DNA of 64,000 nucleotides from assembly GCA_963695645.1 (NCBI GenBank), contig CAVOHC010000016.1, forward strand, positions 1 through 64,000. Reading direction: 5' to 3'. This document shows, piece after piece, positions 7,440-16,040 of the stretch. The notes below the pieces were generated by a model. That model did no database searches and was not told where the DNA came from. It was given only the letters and a program-made list of their open reading frames with translations. Source of the DNA: DATBGO01 sp963695645. Lineage in GTDB: Bacteria > Actinomycetota > Actinomycetes > Streptosporangiales > Streptosporangiaceae. The first letter of the stretch is position 1, and every line of letters begins with the position of its first letter. A program made the translations under genes and the position numbers.

Positions 7440-8399
7440 GTGGCCCGACGGCGAATTTATTTCGTCTCCGATGTGCACGCGTCGGAGCGATGCTGGTTGA
7501 AGTTCCTCGCGGCGCCCAAGTTCTACCGGGCCGATACCGTGATCATCGGCGGCGACATCACCGGCAAATTCATCGTGCCGATCATCGCCCAGCCAGGCGG
7601 CTCCTGGACCGTGCAGAACTTTCTCGGCCGCCAATGGCGCCTCACCACCCGCGACGAGCTCACCAAGCTCAAAGGCCAGATCGCCGACACCGGCCAGTAC
7701 GCCTTCGAGACCACCCCCGACGAGTACCAGCAGTACGAGGGCGACCAGCCGAAGATCGACGAGCTGTTCCGCGAGCTCGCTCTGGAGCGGGTACGAAGCT
7801 GGGTCGACATGGCCGAGGACAGGCTCGACGGGGCCGGGATCACCGTCATGGTCAGCGGTGGCAACGATGACTTCTACGAGGTCGACGAGGCGCTCGCCGC
7901 ATCCAGCCTCATCAAGAACCCGGACGGCACGGTCCTCGACCTCGCGGACGGATTCCAGATCATGGGGATCGGCTACGGCAACCCGACGCCGTGGAACTGC
8001 CCGCGCGACATCCCCGAAGACCAGCTCGCCGCGAAGATCGCCGCCGTCGCGGACACCGTCGAGCGGCCCGACCGGGCCATCTTCAACTTGCACGTCCCGC
8101 CGTACGGCAGCGGCCTGGACTTCGCGCCCCAGTTAGACAGCGAGCTGCGGATGGTGATGTCGGGCGCCGGGCCGCAGCTGATCCCCGTCGGCAGCACCGC
8201 AGTGCGCGACGCGATCATGCGCTACCAGCCGATGCTCGGGCTGCACGGCCACATTCATGAGTCCCGTGGCGTCCGCAAGCTCGGCCGGTCCACGGTGGCC
8301 AACCCCGGCAGCGAATACGGCGAGGGCGTGCTGGACGGCGTCCTAATCGACCTCGACCCGCGCACCGGAATCACCGACGTCCAGCTGACTTCCGGGTGA
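7440..8399 (+). CDS. Calcineurin-like metallophosphoesterase
   Basis: Protein of 319 residues with the metallophosphoesterase motif series: YFVSDVHASE, IIGGDITGK, VSGGNDDF (GNxD type), NLHVPPYGSG and LGLHGHIHES, then VANPGSEYG. These residues bind a dinuclear metal centre. Start is GTG 7440 (VARRRIYFVSD) since homology begins there; a weak AGGA lies upstream, and the earlier open frame crosses the operator region. It is the first gene of an operon with the permease (21-bp gap) and is divergent from iclR. The substrate is unknown. Confidence 0.85.
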   Translation: MARRRIYFVSDVHASERCWLKFLAAPKFYRADTVIIGGDITGKFIVPIIAQPGGSWTVQNFLGRQWRLTTRDELTKLKGQIADTGQYAFETTPDEYQQYEGDQPKIDELFRELALERVRSWVDMAEDRLDGAGITVMVSGGNDDFYEVDEALAASSLIKNPDGTVLDLADGFQIMGIGYGNPTPWNCPRDIPEDQLAAKIAAVADTVERPDRAIFNLHVPPYGSGLDFAPQLDSELRMVMSGAGPQLIPVGSTAVRDAIMRYQPMLGLHGHIHESRGVRKLGRSTVANPGSEYGEGVLDGVLIDLDPRTGITDVQLTSG

Positions 8400-8420
8400 A
8401 GGCAACGAAAGGAACCGCTG

Positions 8421-9992
8421 ATGGATTCAACCGAGCCGAAGGTGGTCGGCGTCTCGGGGGTCTTCACCCGGGCGAGCTCCGGCTTAGTCCGGCAGGTGTC
8501 CACCAGCGACACCATCTACTACGGCGCGATGGCGATCACGATCGCCTACATGGTCTTCATCGTGACCGCCTGGCCGTCCTATCCGGGCTCATCGATGGAA
8601 CTGGCCACCCTGCTGGTCGTGATCGGCGGCTGCCTGCTCGGCGTCGTCTACGCGCTGTTCGCCTCGGTCTACCCGCGGTCGGGAGGCGAATACGTCTTCC
8701 TCTCCCGGGTCGTGCACCCCAGTGTCGGGTTCGTGATCAGCTTCATCCAGGCGTTCTGGTACGCCTTCTATTTCGGCCTGAACGGGGCGTTCTTCGCGAT
8801 CTACGGACTCGCGCCGCTGTTCACCGTCCTCGGCCTGCAGTGGCACAACTCCGGGCTGACCAGCGCCGGAACCTGGTTCGCCAGCCATGACGGGATCTTC
8901 ATCACCGGCTCGGTGATGGTCTTGTTCATCGGCTACATGGTGTACCGCGGCATGCGCGGCTTCTTCCGGCTGCAGCGCTGGGCCGGCCTGTTCGCGCTCG
9001 GCAGCGTACTGCTGACGATCATCATCATGGCCCTGGGCAGCACCGGCGCGCTGCACTTCGCCAGCCAGTTCAACGCGGTTGCCGGGTCCGGCGCCTACGC
9101 CGCGGTGGCGAAGGCCGGCGCGAACCCCGCGTTCAGCACGGTCGCCACGTTGAATTTCATGGTCTGGCCGGCCTTCTCGATCCTGTTCTCGGTCAACATG
9201 GTGTCGTTCAGCGGCGAGGTAAAGAACGTCCGCCGCGGCCCGCTGATCGGCATCGTCGGGTCGATGATCGTCACCGGCGTGCTGATGATCGCGTTGATGT
9301 TCCTCGGGCAGGACGCATTCGGTACCCGGTTCCTGCAGGCCGCGCCCACCGCCACGAAAATCCCGGTGCCACCGTACCTGAACGTGTTTGCCTCGATCCT
9401 CGGCCACAACGGATTCCTGACCATCGTGATGAGCCTGTGGATCATCTTCGTGATCCCGTTCGCGCTGGGCAGCAACGTGATCTACTCATCCCGCGCGATG
9501 CTCGCCTGGGGCCTGGACGGTGTCGCGCCCGGGCCGTTCTCCAACGTCTCGGAACGCAGGCACACGCCGGTCTTCGCCATCATCACGCTGGTCGTGCTCG
9601 CCGAGATCGCCCTGGCGATCTTCACCTACACCACCTGGGTGGTGATCCTCTCCGGGTTCCTCGGCTTCGCGATCGCCTTCCTGGTGGTCGCGATCACGGG
9701 CGTGTTCTTCCCGTTCACCCACTCCGGCACCCTGGAGCGGTCGCCCGCCAACATCAGGGTCGCGGGCATCCCGCTGATGACCATCTGCGGCGTGCTGGCC
9801 ATCCCGTTCATCGCGTTCATCGCCTACCGGACGGCGACCGACAAGGCGCTCGGCGCCAACGCGCACGTCTCGCTAATCGTCAACGGAATCCTGATCGCGG
9901 TCGGTTTCGGCTGGTTCTACGCGCTGCGGTGGTACCGGCGCAGCCACGGCGAGGACGTGGACAGGCGGTTCAAGGAGATCCCGATTGAATGA
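8421..9992 (+). CDS. APC-family amino acid/amine permease
   Basis: Protein of 523 residues with about 12-14 transmembrane helices and the APC signature near helix 2 (YALFASVYPRSGGEYVFLSR). ATG 8421 follows GAAAGGAACCGCTG. Members import amino acids, polyamines or related amines by cation symport. Its last 8 bases overlap the start of the nucleotidyltransferase-like gene, so it belongs to the same operon. A decayed copy of its 3' end is present at 13696-13799. Confidence 0.9.
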   Translation: MDSTEPKVVGVSGVFTRASSGLVRQVSTSDTIYYGAMAITIAYMVFIVTAWPSYPGSSMELATLLVVIGGCLLGVVYALFASVYPRSGGEYVFLSRVVHPSVGFVISFIQAFWYAFYFGLNGAFFAIYGLAPLFTVLGLQWHNSGLTSAGTWFASHDGIFITGSVMVLFIGYMVYRGMRGFFRLQRWAGLFALGSVLLTIIIMALGSTGALHFASQFNAVAGSGAYAAVAKAGANPAFSTVATLNFMVWPAFSILFSVNMVSFSGEVKNVRRGPLIGIVGSMIVTGVLMIALMFLGQDAFGTRFLQAAPTATKIPVPPYLNVFASILGHNGFLTIVMSLWIIFVIPFALGSNVIYSSRAMLAWGLDGVAPGPFSNVSERRHTPVFAIITLVVLAEIALAIFTYTTWVVILSGFLGFAIAFLVVAITGVFFPFTHSGTLERSPANIRVAGIPLMTICGVLAIPFIAFIAYRTATDKALGANAHVSLIVNGILIAVGFGWFYALRWYRRSHGEDVDRRFKEIPIE

Positions 9993-10809
9993 CCGCGCAG
10001 CGCAGCCGCTCCTGACGGAAGCAGATCAGCTCCTCGCGGAGGCCTCCGGGCGCGGGCTCGTGCTCCGGCTGGCGGGCTCCGCCGGCGTGCTGCGGCATTG
10101 CGAGCACTGTCGCCGTGCAGCCGACACGCTGCGCCGTGAACCGCCCCGGGACCTGGACTTCTTCGCCTACGGCAAGCAGCAGCGCGAATTGGGCCGGATG
10201 TTCACCGACCTCGGCTACCGGGCCGACCCGTCGGTGGCGCACAGCCAGGAGTACGGCATCGACCGGCTCATCTACACCGGCCACGCGAGCGCCGCCAAGG
10301 TCGACGTGTTCCTCGACGCGCTGCGGATGTCGCACACGATCGAATTCAAGACCCGGCTTGACTGCGCCCCGCCGACCGCCCCGACCGCCGACCTGCTCCT
10401 TGCCAAGCTCCAGATCCACGAGATCACCGAAAAGGACGTGAAGGACATGGCCGCGCTGCTCGCCTCGCACCCGCTCGGCGACGGCTCGCACGGCTCGATC
10501 GAGTCAAGCCACGTCGTCGCACTGCTGGCCCGCGACTGGGGGCTGTGCCACACCGCACTGGAAAATCTGGCGGTTGCCGAGAAGCTGATGGCCGGCTGGG
10601 GCACCGCGGGGAACGTCACGGTGGCTGCCGCTGCGGGTATTGAGGAACTCAGGCACAGGATCGAGCTGGCGCCGAAGTCGGTGCGCTGGAAGGCCCGGGC
10701 CAGGCTGGGCACCCGGGTGCGCTGGTACGAGGACGTCGGCGACGCCGAGCGGCAAGGTCAGGGCGACGCAGGTATCCGGAGAGGTGATGACGGCCATGCA
10801 TTCCGATGA
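9985..10809 (+). CDS. Nucleotidyltransferase-like protein, copy 1
   Basis: Protein of 274 residues. It has features of the polymerase-beta nucleotidyltransferase fold: LRLAGSAGVLRHC, then PRDLDFFAY with paired acids, then KVDVFLDALRM with a third acid, followed by helical HEITEKDVKDMAALL. The TTG start at 9985 follows AAGGAGATCCCGA and overlaps the permease stop. A paralogue of about 75-80% identity lies at 13870-14676. It could modify a small molecule or act on tRNA like AbiEii/MenT-type proteins, but no function is assigned. The 3' end overlaps the creatininase-like gene. Confidence 0.7.
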   Translation: MNDRAAQPLLTEADQLLAEASGRGLVLRLAGSAGVLRHCEHCRRAADTLRREPPRDLDFFAYGKQQRELGRMFTDLGYRADPSVAHSQEYGIDRLIYTGHASAAKVDVFLDALRMSHTIEFKTRLDCAPPTAPTADLLLAKLQIHEITEKDVKDMAALLASHPLGDGSHGSIESSHVVALLARDWGLCHTALENLAVAEKLMAGWGTAGNVTVAAAAGIEELRHRIELAPKSVRWKARARLGTRVRWYEDVGDAERQGQGDAGIRRGDDGHAFR

Positions 10810-11626
10810 TCGGGACCTGCTGCTCGAGCACATGACGTGGTATGAGGCACAGGACGCGCAGGATGAGCACCGCGTGCTGGTCATCCCCATCGGAGCGATC
10901 GAGCAGCACGGCCCGCACCTGCCGCTGGCCACCGACGCGATCGTGGCCTTCGAGCTGGCCCGCCGGGTGGCCCGGCGGCAGGGCGCCGTGGTCGCGCCCG
11001 CGATGTATTACGCGGCGCGCTCCTCCCCCCGTAGCGGTGGCGGCGGCCGCAGCTTCGCCGGATCCACCGGAGTCACCGGGCAGACGCTGATCGGCCTGGT
11101 CCGGGATGTGACGGCTGAGTTCTTCCGCACCGGGTTCCGCCGGGTCGCCTACCTCAACGGCCACTATGAGAACTCCTCGCTCGTCTACGAGGCGCTGACC
11201 GAGGCCATCGAGCCGCGTCTCGGTACCTGCAAGGCGATCCTGGTGAACTGGTGGGAGCAGATCCAGCTGGCCGACATCGGCCGGATCTTCGCCGATAACT
11301 TCCCCGGGTGGGAGGCTGAGCATGCCGGGGTGGCTGAGACCTCGCTGATGGAGGAGCTGCGCCCGGACCTGGTGCGCACCGAGTTCAAGGGCGAGGGCGG
11401 CACGCAGCGGCCGGTGACCTATGACATCTTCCCGCCGCCTGCCGACGTGATTCCGCCGGACGGCGTCCCCTGGCGGTCCGATCCGGCCTCGCCCGAGATC
11501 GGCCGCTACCTTGCCGGTGTGCTGACAAACCGGATCGCGGCGATCCTGGCCCGCGAGTTCCCCCGCCGCCAGCCCGCCGACCGGCCGGCTCCCGCGGCGA
11601 GCGAAGGCGTCCTGCATGCCCGCTGA
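10787..11626 (+). CDS. Creatininase-family amidohydrolase
   Basis: Protein of 279 residues. Metal ligands of the family are visible: IEQHGPHLPLATDA (Glu, His, Asp), LNGHYENS (His and Glu region) and EAEHAGVAETS. The family includes creatinine amidohydrolase and enzymes that hydrolyse cyclic amides or trim peptides, with two bound metals. ATG 10787 lies just after GGAGAGGTG; ATG 10796 is an alternative. It overlaps the preceding gene by 23 bp and the aminotransferase by 11 bp, so coupled translation is likely. The true substrate may be a lactam or amide brought in by the permease. Confidence 0.85.
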   Translation: MTAMHSDDRDLLLEHMTWYEAQDAQDEHRVLVIPIGAIEQHGPHLPLATDAIVAFELARRVARRQGAVVAPAMYYAARSSPRSGGGGRSFAGSTGVTGQTLIGLVRDVTAEFFRTGFRRVAYLNGHYENSSLVYEALTEAIEPRLGTCKAILVNWWEQIQLADIGRIFADNFPGWEAEHAGVAETSLMEELRPDLVRTEFKGEGGTQRPVTYDIFPPPADVIPPDGVPWRSDPASPEIGRYLAGVLTNRIAAILAREFPRRQPADRPAPAASEGVLHAR

Positions 11627-12830
11627 CTCGGTCGCCGGGACCGCCTCGGCGGAGGCGGCCGCTGTGGCCGCGGATCCGCCCGCCCGGGCGTCGGCCATCG
11701 CCGCGGCGCTCACGGAGTCGGTGATCAGGGAGATGACCAGGCTCGCGCTCGAATACGACGCGATCAACCTGGCCCAGGGCTTCCCCGACTTCCCCGCCCC
11801 GGAAGCGGTCAAGCACGCGGCCATCGCCGCGATCGCGGCCGACCTCAACCAGTACCCGGTCACCTGGGGCCAGCCGTCCATCCGCCAGGCGCTCGCGGAG
11901 AAGTACCGCCGCTGGTACGGGATGGACATCGACCCAGAACGCCAGATCTGCGTGACCTGCGGCGCCACCGAGGCCATGATCGCGGCGATGACCGGCTGCG
12001 TCGACCCCGGCCAGGAAGTGATCGTCTTTGAGCCGTTCTACGAGAACTACGGCGCTGATGCCGTCATCGCCGGCGCGACTCCGAGGTTCGTGACCCTCCG
12101 CGAGCCCGACTGGGCTTTCGACGATACCGAGTTGGCGGCATCGTTTAATAACCAAACTCGCGCCATCGTGATCAATGACCCGAACAACCCGACCGGCAAG
12201 GTGTTCGGCCATGCCGAGTTGACCGCGATCGCGCGGCTGTGCGAGAAGTACGGGGTCCTCGCGATCACCGACGAGATCTACGAGCACATCGTCTACGACG
12301 GAGCCCGCCACATTCCGCTGGCGACCATCCCGGGCATGGAGGACCGCACCATCACGATCAGCGCGCTGTCCAAGACCTACTCGGTGACCGGATGGCGGGT
12401 CGGCTGGGCCATCGCGCCGCCGGACCTCACCGACGCGATCCGCCGGGTGCACGATTTCCTCACCGTCGGCGCGCCGACCCCGCTGCAGGAAGCCGGCGCC
12501 GTCGCGCTGCGGCTGCCGGACGCCTACTACCGGCAGCTCGCCGCCGGCTACCTCCGGCGCAGGGACCTGATGCTCGGGATCCTGGACAAGGCGGGCCTGC
12601 GGCCGATCACGCCAGCCGGCGCCTACTACGTCATGACCGACTGCTCCGCGCTCGGCCTGGGCGACGACACGGCGGCGGCCACCGCGCTGGCCCGCCAGGC
12701 GAGAGTGGCCGCGGTGCCGGGCTCCTCCTTCTACTCAAGGCCCGAGCTGGGCCGCTCCAAGCTCCGGTTCTCGTTCAGCAAGAAGATGGACACCATCCAT
12801 GAGGCAGGCCGGCGGCTCGCACGACTATAG
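11616..12830 (+). CDS. PLP-dependent aminotransferase, class I/II
   Basis: Protein of 404 residues, fold type I. Visible features are INLAQGFPDFPAP, NQYPVTWGQPSIRQAL, VINDPNNPTGKVF, the PLP-Lys segment SALSKTYSVTGWRVGW, and a C-terminal RFSFSKKMDTI. The pattern is closest to the kynurenine/methionine aminotransferase subgroup. ATG 11616 overlaps the amidohydrolase stop. It ends the operon that starts at 7440. It likely removes the amino group from the amidohydrolase product or a related amino acid. Confidence 0.9.
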   Translation: MPADSVAGTASAEAAAVAADPPARASAIAAALTESVIREMTRLALEYDAINLAQGFPDFPAPEAVKHAAIAAIAADLNQYPVTWGQPSIRQALAEKYRRWYGMDIDPERQICVTCGATEAMIAAMTGCVDPGQEVIVFEPFYENYGADAVIAGATPRFVTLREPDWAFDDTELAASFNNQTRAIVINDPNNPTGKVFGHAELTAIARLCEKYGVLAITDEIYEHIVYDGARHIPLATIPGMEDRTITISALSKTYSVTGWRVGWAIAPPDLTDAIRRVHDFLTVGAPTPLQEAGAVALRLPDAYYRQLAAGYLRRRDLMLGILDKAGLRPITPAGAYYVMTDCSALGLGDDTAAATALARQARVAAVPGSSFYSRPELGRSKLRFSFSKKMDTIHEAGRRLARL

Positions 12831-13133
12831 GCCCTGTCCAAAACCTGTGTGCGGCTTGTGCAAGAAAGCCGGCTGACCTGTGGGCAGCATGGGGATAAGG
12901 CCGGGAATTCGCCAGCAGGAACGCCTGCACGAGGCCCGTCACCTGGGCGAACATAATTCACATCCTGTGCACGGGAGAAAAGGCAAAGCACTCCACAAGC
13001 AATTCCGGCGCCGGCGCCTAAAATAAGTGTCAGGTTCCCCCGCTACTTTATCCAGCCGCTGCGCCGAATGCACGACGGCGCGCCGGATCCAGCAGCTGAA
13101 CCCTGAACGCTTCAGGGGAGAGGTGAATGCGTC
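12830..13133 (+). promoter_or_regulatory. Conserved leader region, copy 2
   Basis: Aligned with 3888-4203 through most of its length. It keeps the CCCTGAACGCTTCAGGG hairpin (about 13111-13127) directly before GGGAGAGGTGAATGCGTC and the start codon. A cgccg/cggcg stem (about 13063-13080) replaces the base-different stem of copy 1. It follows the aminotransferase stop with almost no spacer, so the duplicate was placed directly after that operon. Confidence 0.5.
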
Positions 13134-13211
13134 ATGATGTCATTCGCGCCGCTTGGGGGAAACCCGGGCTTGTATTTCGCAATGTTGGATTCCACGTGTC
13201 CTGGCCGGTAA
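13134..13211 (+). CDS. 25-aa peptide, copy 2
   Basis: Begins MMSFAPLGG and ends LDSTCPGR, the same length as the peptide at 4204-4281. Differences are mostly single substitutions (T/A, I/N, A/M, F/S), with no frame-breaking change. The start is set by GGGGAGAGGTGAATGCGTC. The stop overlaps the GTG of the next small gene, as in copy 1. Confidence 0.5.
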   Translation: MMSFAPLGGNPGLYFAMLDSTCPGR

Positions 13212-13393
13212 TCGCCATCACCGCGGCAGCGGTCATCGCGGCGGCCTCGGTCTTCGCGCGGATCGCGTGGAAAGCCAGCCGCCGCGGCAGTCGCCGCCGC
13301 ACTCAGCCCCGGCCCGCCCGCGGGCGTCACCAGGGCACGCACGCCCGTCGGCTGCGACTCTGGCGCCACGGGAGTCACGGCGTTCCCGTATAA
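13196..13393 (+). CDS. 65-aa single-span membrane protein, copy 2
   Basis: GTG 13196; begins MSWPVIAITAAAVIAAASV, then a basic tail with RRGSRRRTQPRPARG and RLWRHGSHGVPV. The length is identical to copy 1. The stop codon lies inside the first unit of a 61-bp tandem repeat, so repeat expansion has not changed this protein. A longer in-frame start at 13127 exists but is not conserved in copy 1. Confidence 0.5.
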   Translation: MSWPVIAITAAAVIAAASVFARIAWKASRRGSRRRTQPRPARGRHQGTHARRLRLWRHGSHGVPV

Positions 13394-13535
13394 CGGCACG
13401 CACGCCCGTCGGCTGCGACTCTGGCGCCACGGGAGTCACGGCGTTCCCGTATAACGGCACGCACGCCCGTCGGCTGCGACTCTGGCGCCACGGGAGTCAC
13501 GGCGTTCCCGTATAACGGCACGCACGCCCGTCGGC
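13334..13535. repeat. 61-bp tandem repeat, three full copies and a 19-bp partial
   Basis: Units begin with ggcacgcacgcccgtcggc at 13334, 13395, 13456 and (partial) 13517; the three full copies are identical. The unit spans the 3' end and stop codon of the 65-aa gene. The array is absent from copy 1 of the micro-operon, so it arose after the duplication and is recent. Confidence 0.95.
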
Positions 13536-13695
13536 CGTCGTCGCCTCGTCGGTCGGCCGCCCGGGGCGCATCCGGGCCCTGGAAACGAAGCTGCCCGGCT
13601 GGCCGGCCCGGTGCTGGTGGTGCACTGGCCCGCCCCGGGCGGGAGCGGGCAGCAAGGTCACTGCGCCGCTCCGGCGCCCGGATTCTGCCGCCGGC

Positions 13696-13799
13696 ATCCT
13701 GACCGCTGTCGGGTTCGGCCGGTCCTGCGCGCTGCCGCAGTGCCCGCGCACCCGCGGCGAGGACGTAGACAGGAGGTATCACGGAGATACCGTGAATAA
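13696..13799 (+). pseudogene. Remnant of APC permease 3' end
   Basis: Roughly 80% identical, nearly gap-free, to 9888-9992, the last ~35 codons of the permease gene, including cggcgaggacgt-gacagg and the ribosome site before the nucleotidyltransferase-like gene. Substitutions and one indel destroy the coding frame. It stands directly before the second nucleotidyltransferase-like copy, as the intact gene does before the first. This shows the duplicated segment included the permease. Confidence 0.75.
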
Positions 13800-13869
13800 G
13801 TCAAATACACTCTTAACGGTCCGTCCCAGCCAGCCACGCTCGTCTAGGATGCCCGGAACGGGGGATAGC

Positions 13870-14676
13870 GTGAGCCTGCCCGCTGCAGCGCAGCCGCTCC
13901 TGGCCGAAGCGGATCGGCTGCTGGCGGAATCGTCCCGGCGCGGGCTGGTGCTCCGGCTGGCCGGGTCCGCCGGCGTGCTGCGGCATTGCGAGCACTGCCG
14001 CCGCTCCGCGGGCGTTCTTGGCCGGGAACCGCCGGGGAACCTGGACTTCTTCGCCTACGCCGAGCAGCAGCGTGAGCTCAGGCAGATGTTCGCCGACCTC
14101 GGCTACCAGGCCGGCCCGGCGGAGGCGTTCAGCAAGGAGTACGGCATCGAACGGCTCACCTACACCGGGATCGCGAACGCCGCCAAGGTCGAGGTGTTCC
14201 TCGACGCGCTGCGGATGTCGCACACGATCGACTTCAAGTCCCGGCTTGACTGCGCCCCGCCCAGCGCCCCGCCCGCCGACCTGCTCCTCGCCAAGCTGCA
14301 GATCCACGAGATAACCGAGAGGGACGTTAAGGACATGGCCGCGCTGCTCGCCTCGCATCCGGTCGGCGACGGCTCTCGCGGCTCGATCGAGTCACGGCAC
14401 ATCGTCGCCCTGATGTCCCACGACTGGGGTCTGTGCTACACCGCACTGGAGAACCTGGCGATTGCCGAGGACCTGCTGGCCGAGTGGGGCCTGGCGGGGC
14501 ACGTCACGGTGGCTGCCGCTGCGGGCATCGAGGAACTCAGGGAGCGGATCGAGGTGGCGCCCAAGTCGGTGCGCTGGAAGGCCCGGGCCAGGCTGGGCAC
14601 CCGGGTGCGCTGGTACGAGGACGTCAGCCACGCCGGCCAGCAAGGCCAGGGCGGCCCCGGTATCCGGGAGCGGTAA
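13870..14676 (+). CDS. Nucleotidyltransferase-like protein, copy 2
   Basis: Protein of 268 residues, paralogue of 9985-10809. It retains LRLAGSAGVLRHCEHCRR, GNLDFFAYAEQQ, KVEVFLDALRM (Glu instead of the first Asp of copy 1) and HEITERDVKDMAALL. GTG 13870 is chosen because its product (MSLPAAAQPLLAEAD) aligns with the start of copy 1 and GGGGGA precedes it; GTG 13792, at the old permease end, is an alternative. It is no longer linked to a permease or amidohydrolase. The frame is intact, which suggests selection. Confidence 0.7.
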   Translation: MSLPAAAQPLLAEADRLLAESSRRGLVLRLAGSAGVLRHCEHCRRSAGVLGREPPGNLDFFAYAEQQRELRQMFADLGYQAGPAEAFSKEYGIERLTYTGIANAAKVEVFLDALRMSHTIDFKSRLDCAPPSAPPADLLLAKLQIHEITERDVKDMAALLASHPVGDGSRGSIESRHIVALMSHDWGLCYTALENLAIAEDLLAEWGLAGHVTVAAAAGIEELRERIEVAPKSVRWKARARLGTRVRWYEDVSHAGQQGQGGPGIRER

Positions 14677-14850
14677 AGAGCCCCATCGGTCCACCCGGCT
14701 CCGGTCCGCACCGCAGACGAGGCAGCCAGCGCCGCCGACATTGCTGGCCGGGGGCGGGGTCAGGGCTCCCGGCAGTTCCAGCGCATACCTGACCGCAATG
14801 GCGACAACGTTGTCATCCACTGCGCGGGTGCCGATGCACGGCAAGCCGGG

Positions 14851-15774
14851 TCAGCGAGGATGCGGCGCATTCCGGGTCATCCGGGCGGCGCGGGCGGCCC
14901 GGCTCTCCCGCCGATAGCTGGCGAGGTCGACGACGACAGCAACGCCTTCCTCAGGCCGTCGGCTCGCGCCCCCCGCGACAGGCGGGAAAGGCTGGTCACC
15001 GCGGCGCTGACGCGCGTACACCTCCCTGGCCGCCATCGCCAGCAGGTACGGCACTAGGACCGGCCACCGGCGCAGCACCCATACGGTTCCCCTGGTAGCC
15101 AGCCGGCCCAGCTCGAACAGCTGGGCCTGCTGGGTCAGCGGCTGGTTCCCCGGTGCCGGGTCGGGTGCTGGCCCGACGGGATGACCGGCAGCCGCCAGCA
15201 GGCCGTGGAAGCACTGGGCGATATGGCGGTCGCCGCGCTCGCTCGGGTGGAGCCGGTCCGCGGCCCACATCCGTTTCTCATCGGTCTCAGCAGCTCCGGC
15301 GGCATCGACGTGCAGCGTGCCGAACTGTTCGGCTATCCCGTCCATCACGGAGTTGATGGCATCGGCCCGGCCGGCCAGCGGCGTGGCCGATGCGCCGGGC
15401 GGCCCCGGCATCCGGCCCGGGTCGGGCAGCCGCATCGTGAGCACCTCGGCGCCCGCGGCGCGCAGGGCGCCGACGATGTGCGCGGCCGACTCTGCGAGCT
15501 GGTCCGGGTCGAAGCCCGGCCGCAGCGTGTCGTCGACGCCGAACACCACGCTCGCGACATCGGGACGCAGCGCCAGTGCCCGCGGCAGCTGGTCGCGTTC
15601 GATGTCGCTCGCGCAGGCGCCGTCGGCGGCGAGGATGTGCAGGTCCGGCTCCCGCAGGCCCTCGGCGAGCAGGGCCGCCCAGCCGCGCCGCGCCGCGCCG
15701 TCCGGGCCTGCCGGGCGTATCGGGTTGGCAGCGCCGACCGTGATCGAGTCGCCGAGCGCCGCGAACGTAGTCAT
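14851..15774 (-). CDS. SGNH/GDSL-family hydrolase
   Basis: Protein of 307 residues. Block I is FAALGDSITVGAAN with the nucleophile Ser, a Gly block lies in AADGACASD, and the catalytic Asp-His block is WAADRLHPSERG. GVDDTLRPGF takes the place of the usual GxND. No signal peptide is seen, so an intracellular esterase/lipase is likely. ATG 15774 (MTTFAALGDS) is preceded by GGGAG; an upstream start at 15843 would add 23 unlikely residues. Confidence 0.85.
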   Translation of the reverse strand: MTTFAALGDSITVGAANPIRPAGPDGAARRGWAALLAEGLREPDLHILAADGACASDIERDQLPRALALRPDVASVVFGVDDTLRPGFDPDQLAESAAHIVGALRAAGAEVLTMRLPDPGRMPGPPGASATPLAGRADAINSVMDGIAEQFGTLHVDAAGAAETDEKRMWAADRLHPSERGDRHIAQCFHGLLAAAGHPVGPAPDPAPGNQPLTQQAQLFELGRLATRGTVWVLRRWPVLVPYLLAMAAREVYARQRRGDQPFPPVAGGASRRPEEGVAVVVDLASYRRESRAARAARMTRNAPHPR

Positions 15775-15890
15775 GACGACGCTCCCGCCGGGCGCCGGGT
15801 GCACGCCGGCCCGGCGCGCTGCCGGTCGCCGGAACTGAGCCACGAATAGAAACCCATGAAGCCTCCCCAGAGGCGGTACAGCATTCGGTG

Positions 15891-15924
15891 TCGGTCAGGA
15901 CAGCTACTTCGGTCAGGACAGCTA
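15891..15924. repeat. Two direct copies of a 16-bp element
   Basis: tcggtcaggacagcta occurs at 15891 and 15909, an 18-bp step. It lies about 120 bp upstream of the SGNH hydrolase start, on the promoter side. It may be a regulator site. The remaining 15925-16040 shows nothing else. Confidence 0.6.
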
Positions 15925-16040
15925 TAGGTGTCCCATGCTCCAGTCTCGGTCACGTTTCCCGGTTGTTACGTCGGCGGCAACAGATCTGCGGCCGCAGCGC
16001 CTGGTATTAACTTCCTGTTTCAGGCTGTCCCTGACCGCTC

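Noticed and set aside
9992..9992. Alternative ATG start at 9989 for the nucleotidyltransferase-like gene
   Set aside because: It is in another frame; the TTG at 9985 keeps the frame that is conserved with the second copy.
14677..14844. Minus-strand frame (MPCIGTRAVDDNVVAIAV...) after the second nucleotidyltransferase-like gene
   Set aside because: The first 50 codons have fair codon bias, but the frame runs on into the antisense of the neighbouring gene and no family or good ribosome site is seen. It may be a remnant; evidence too thin.
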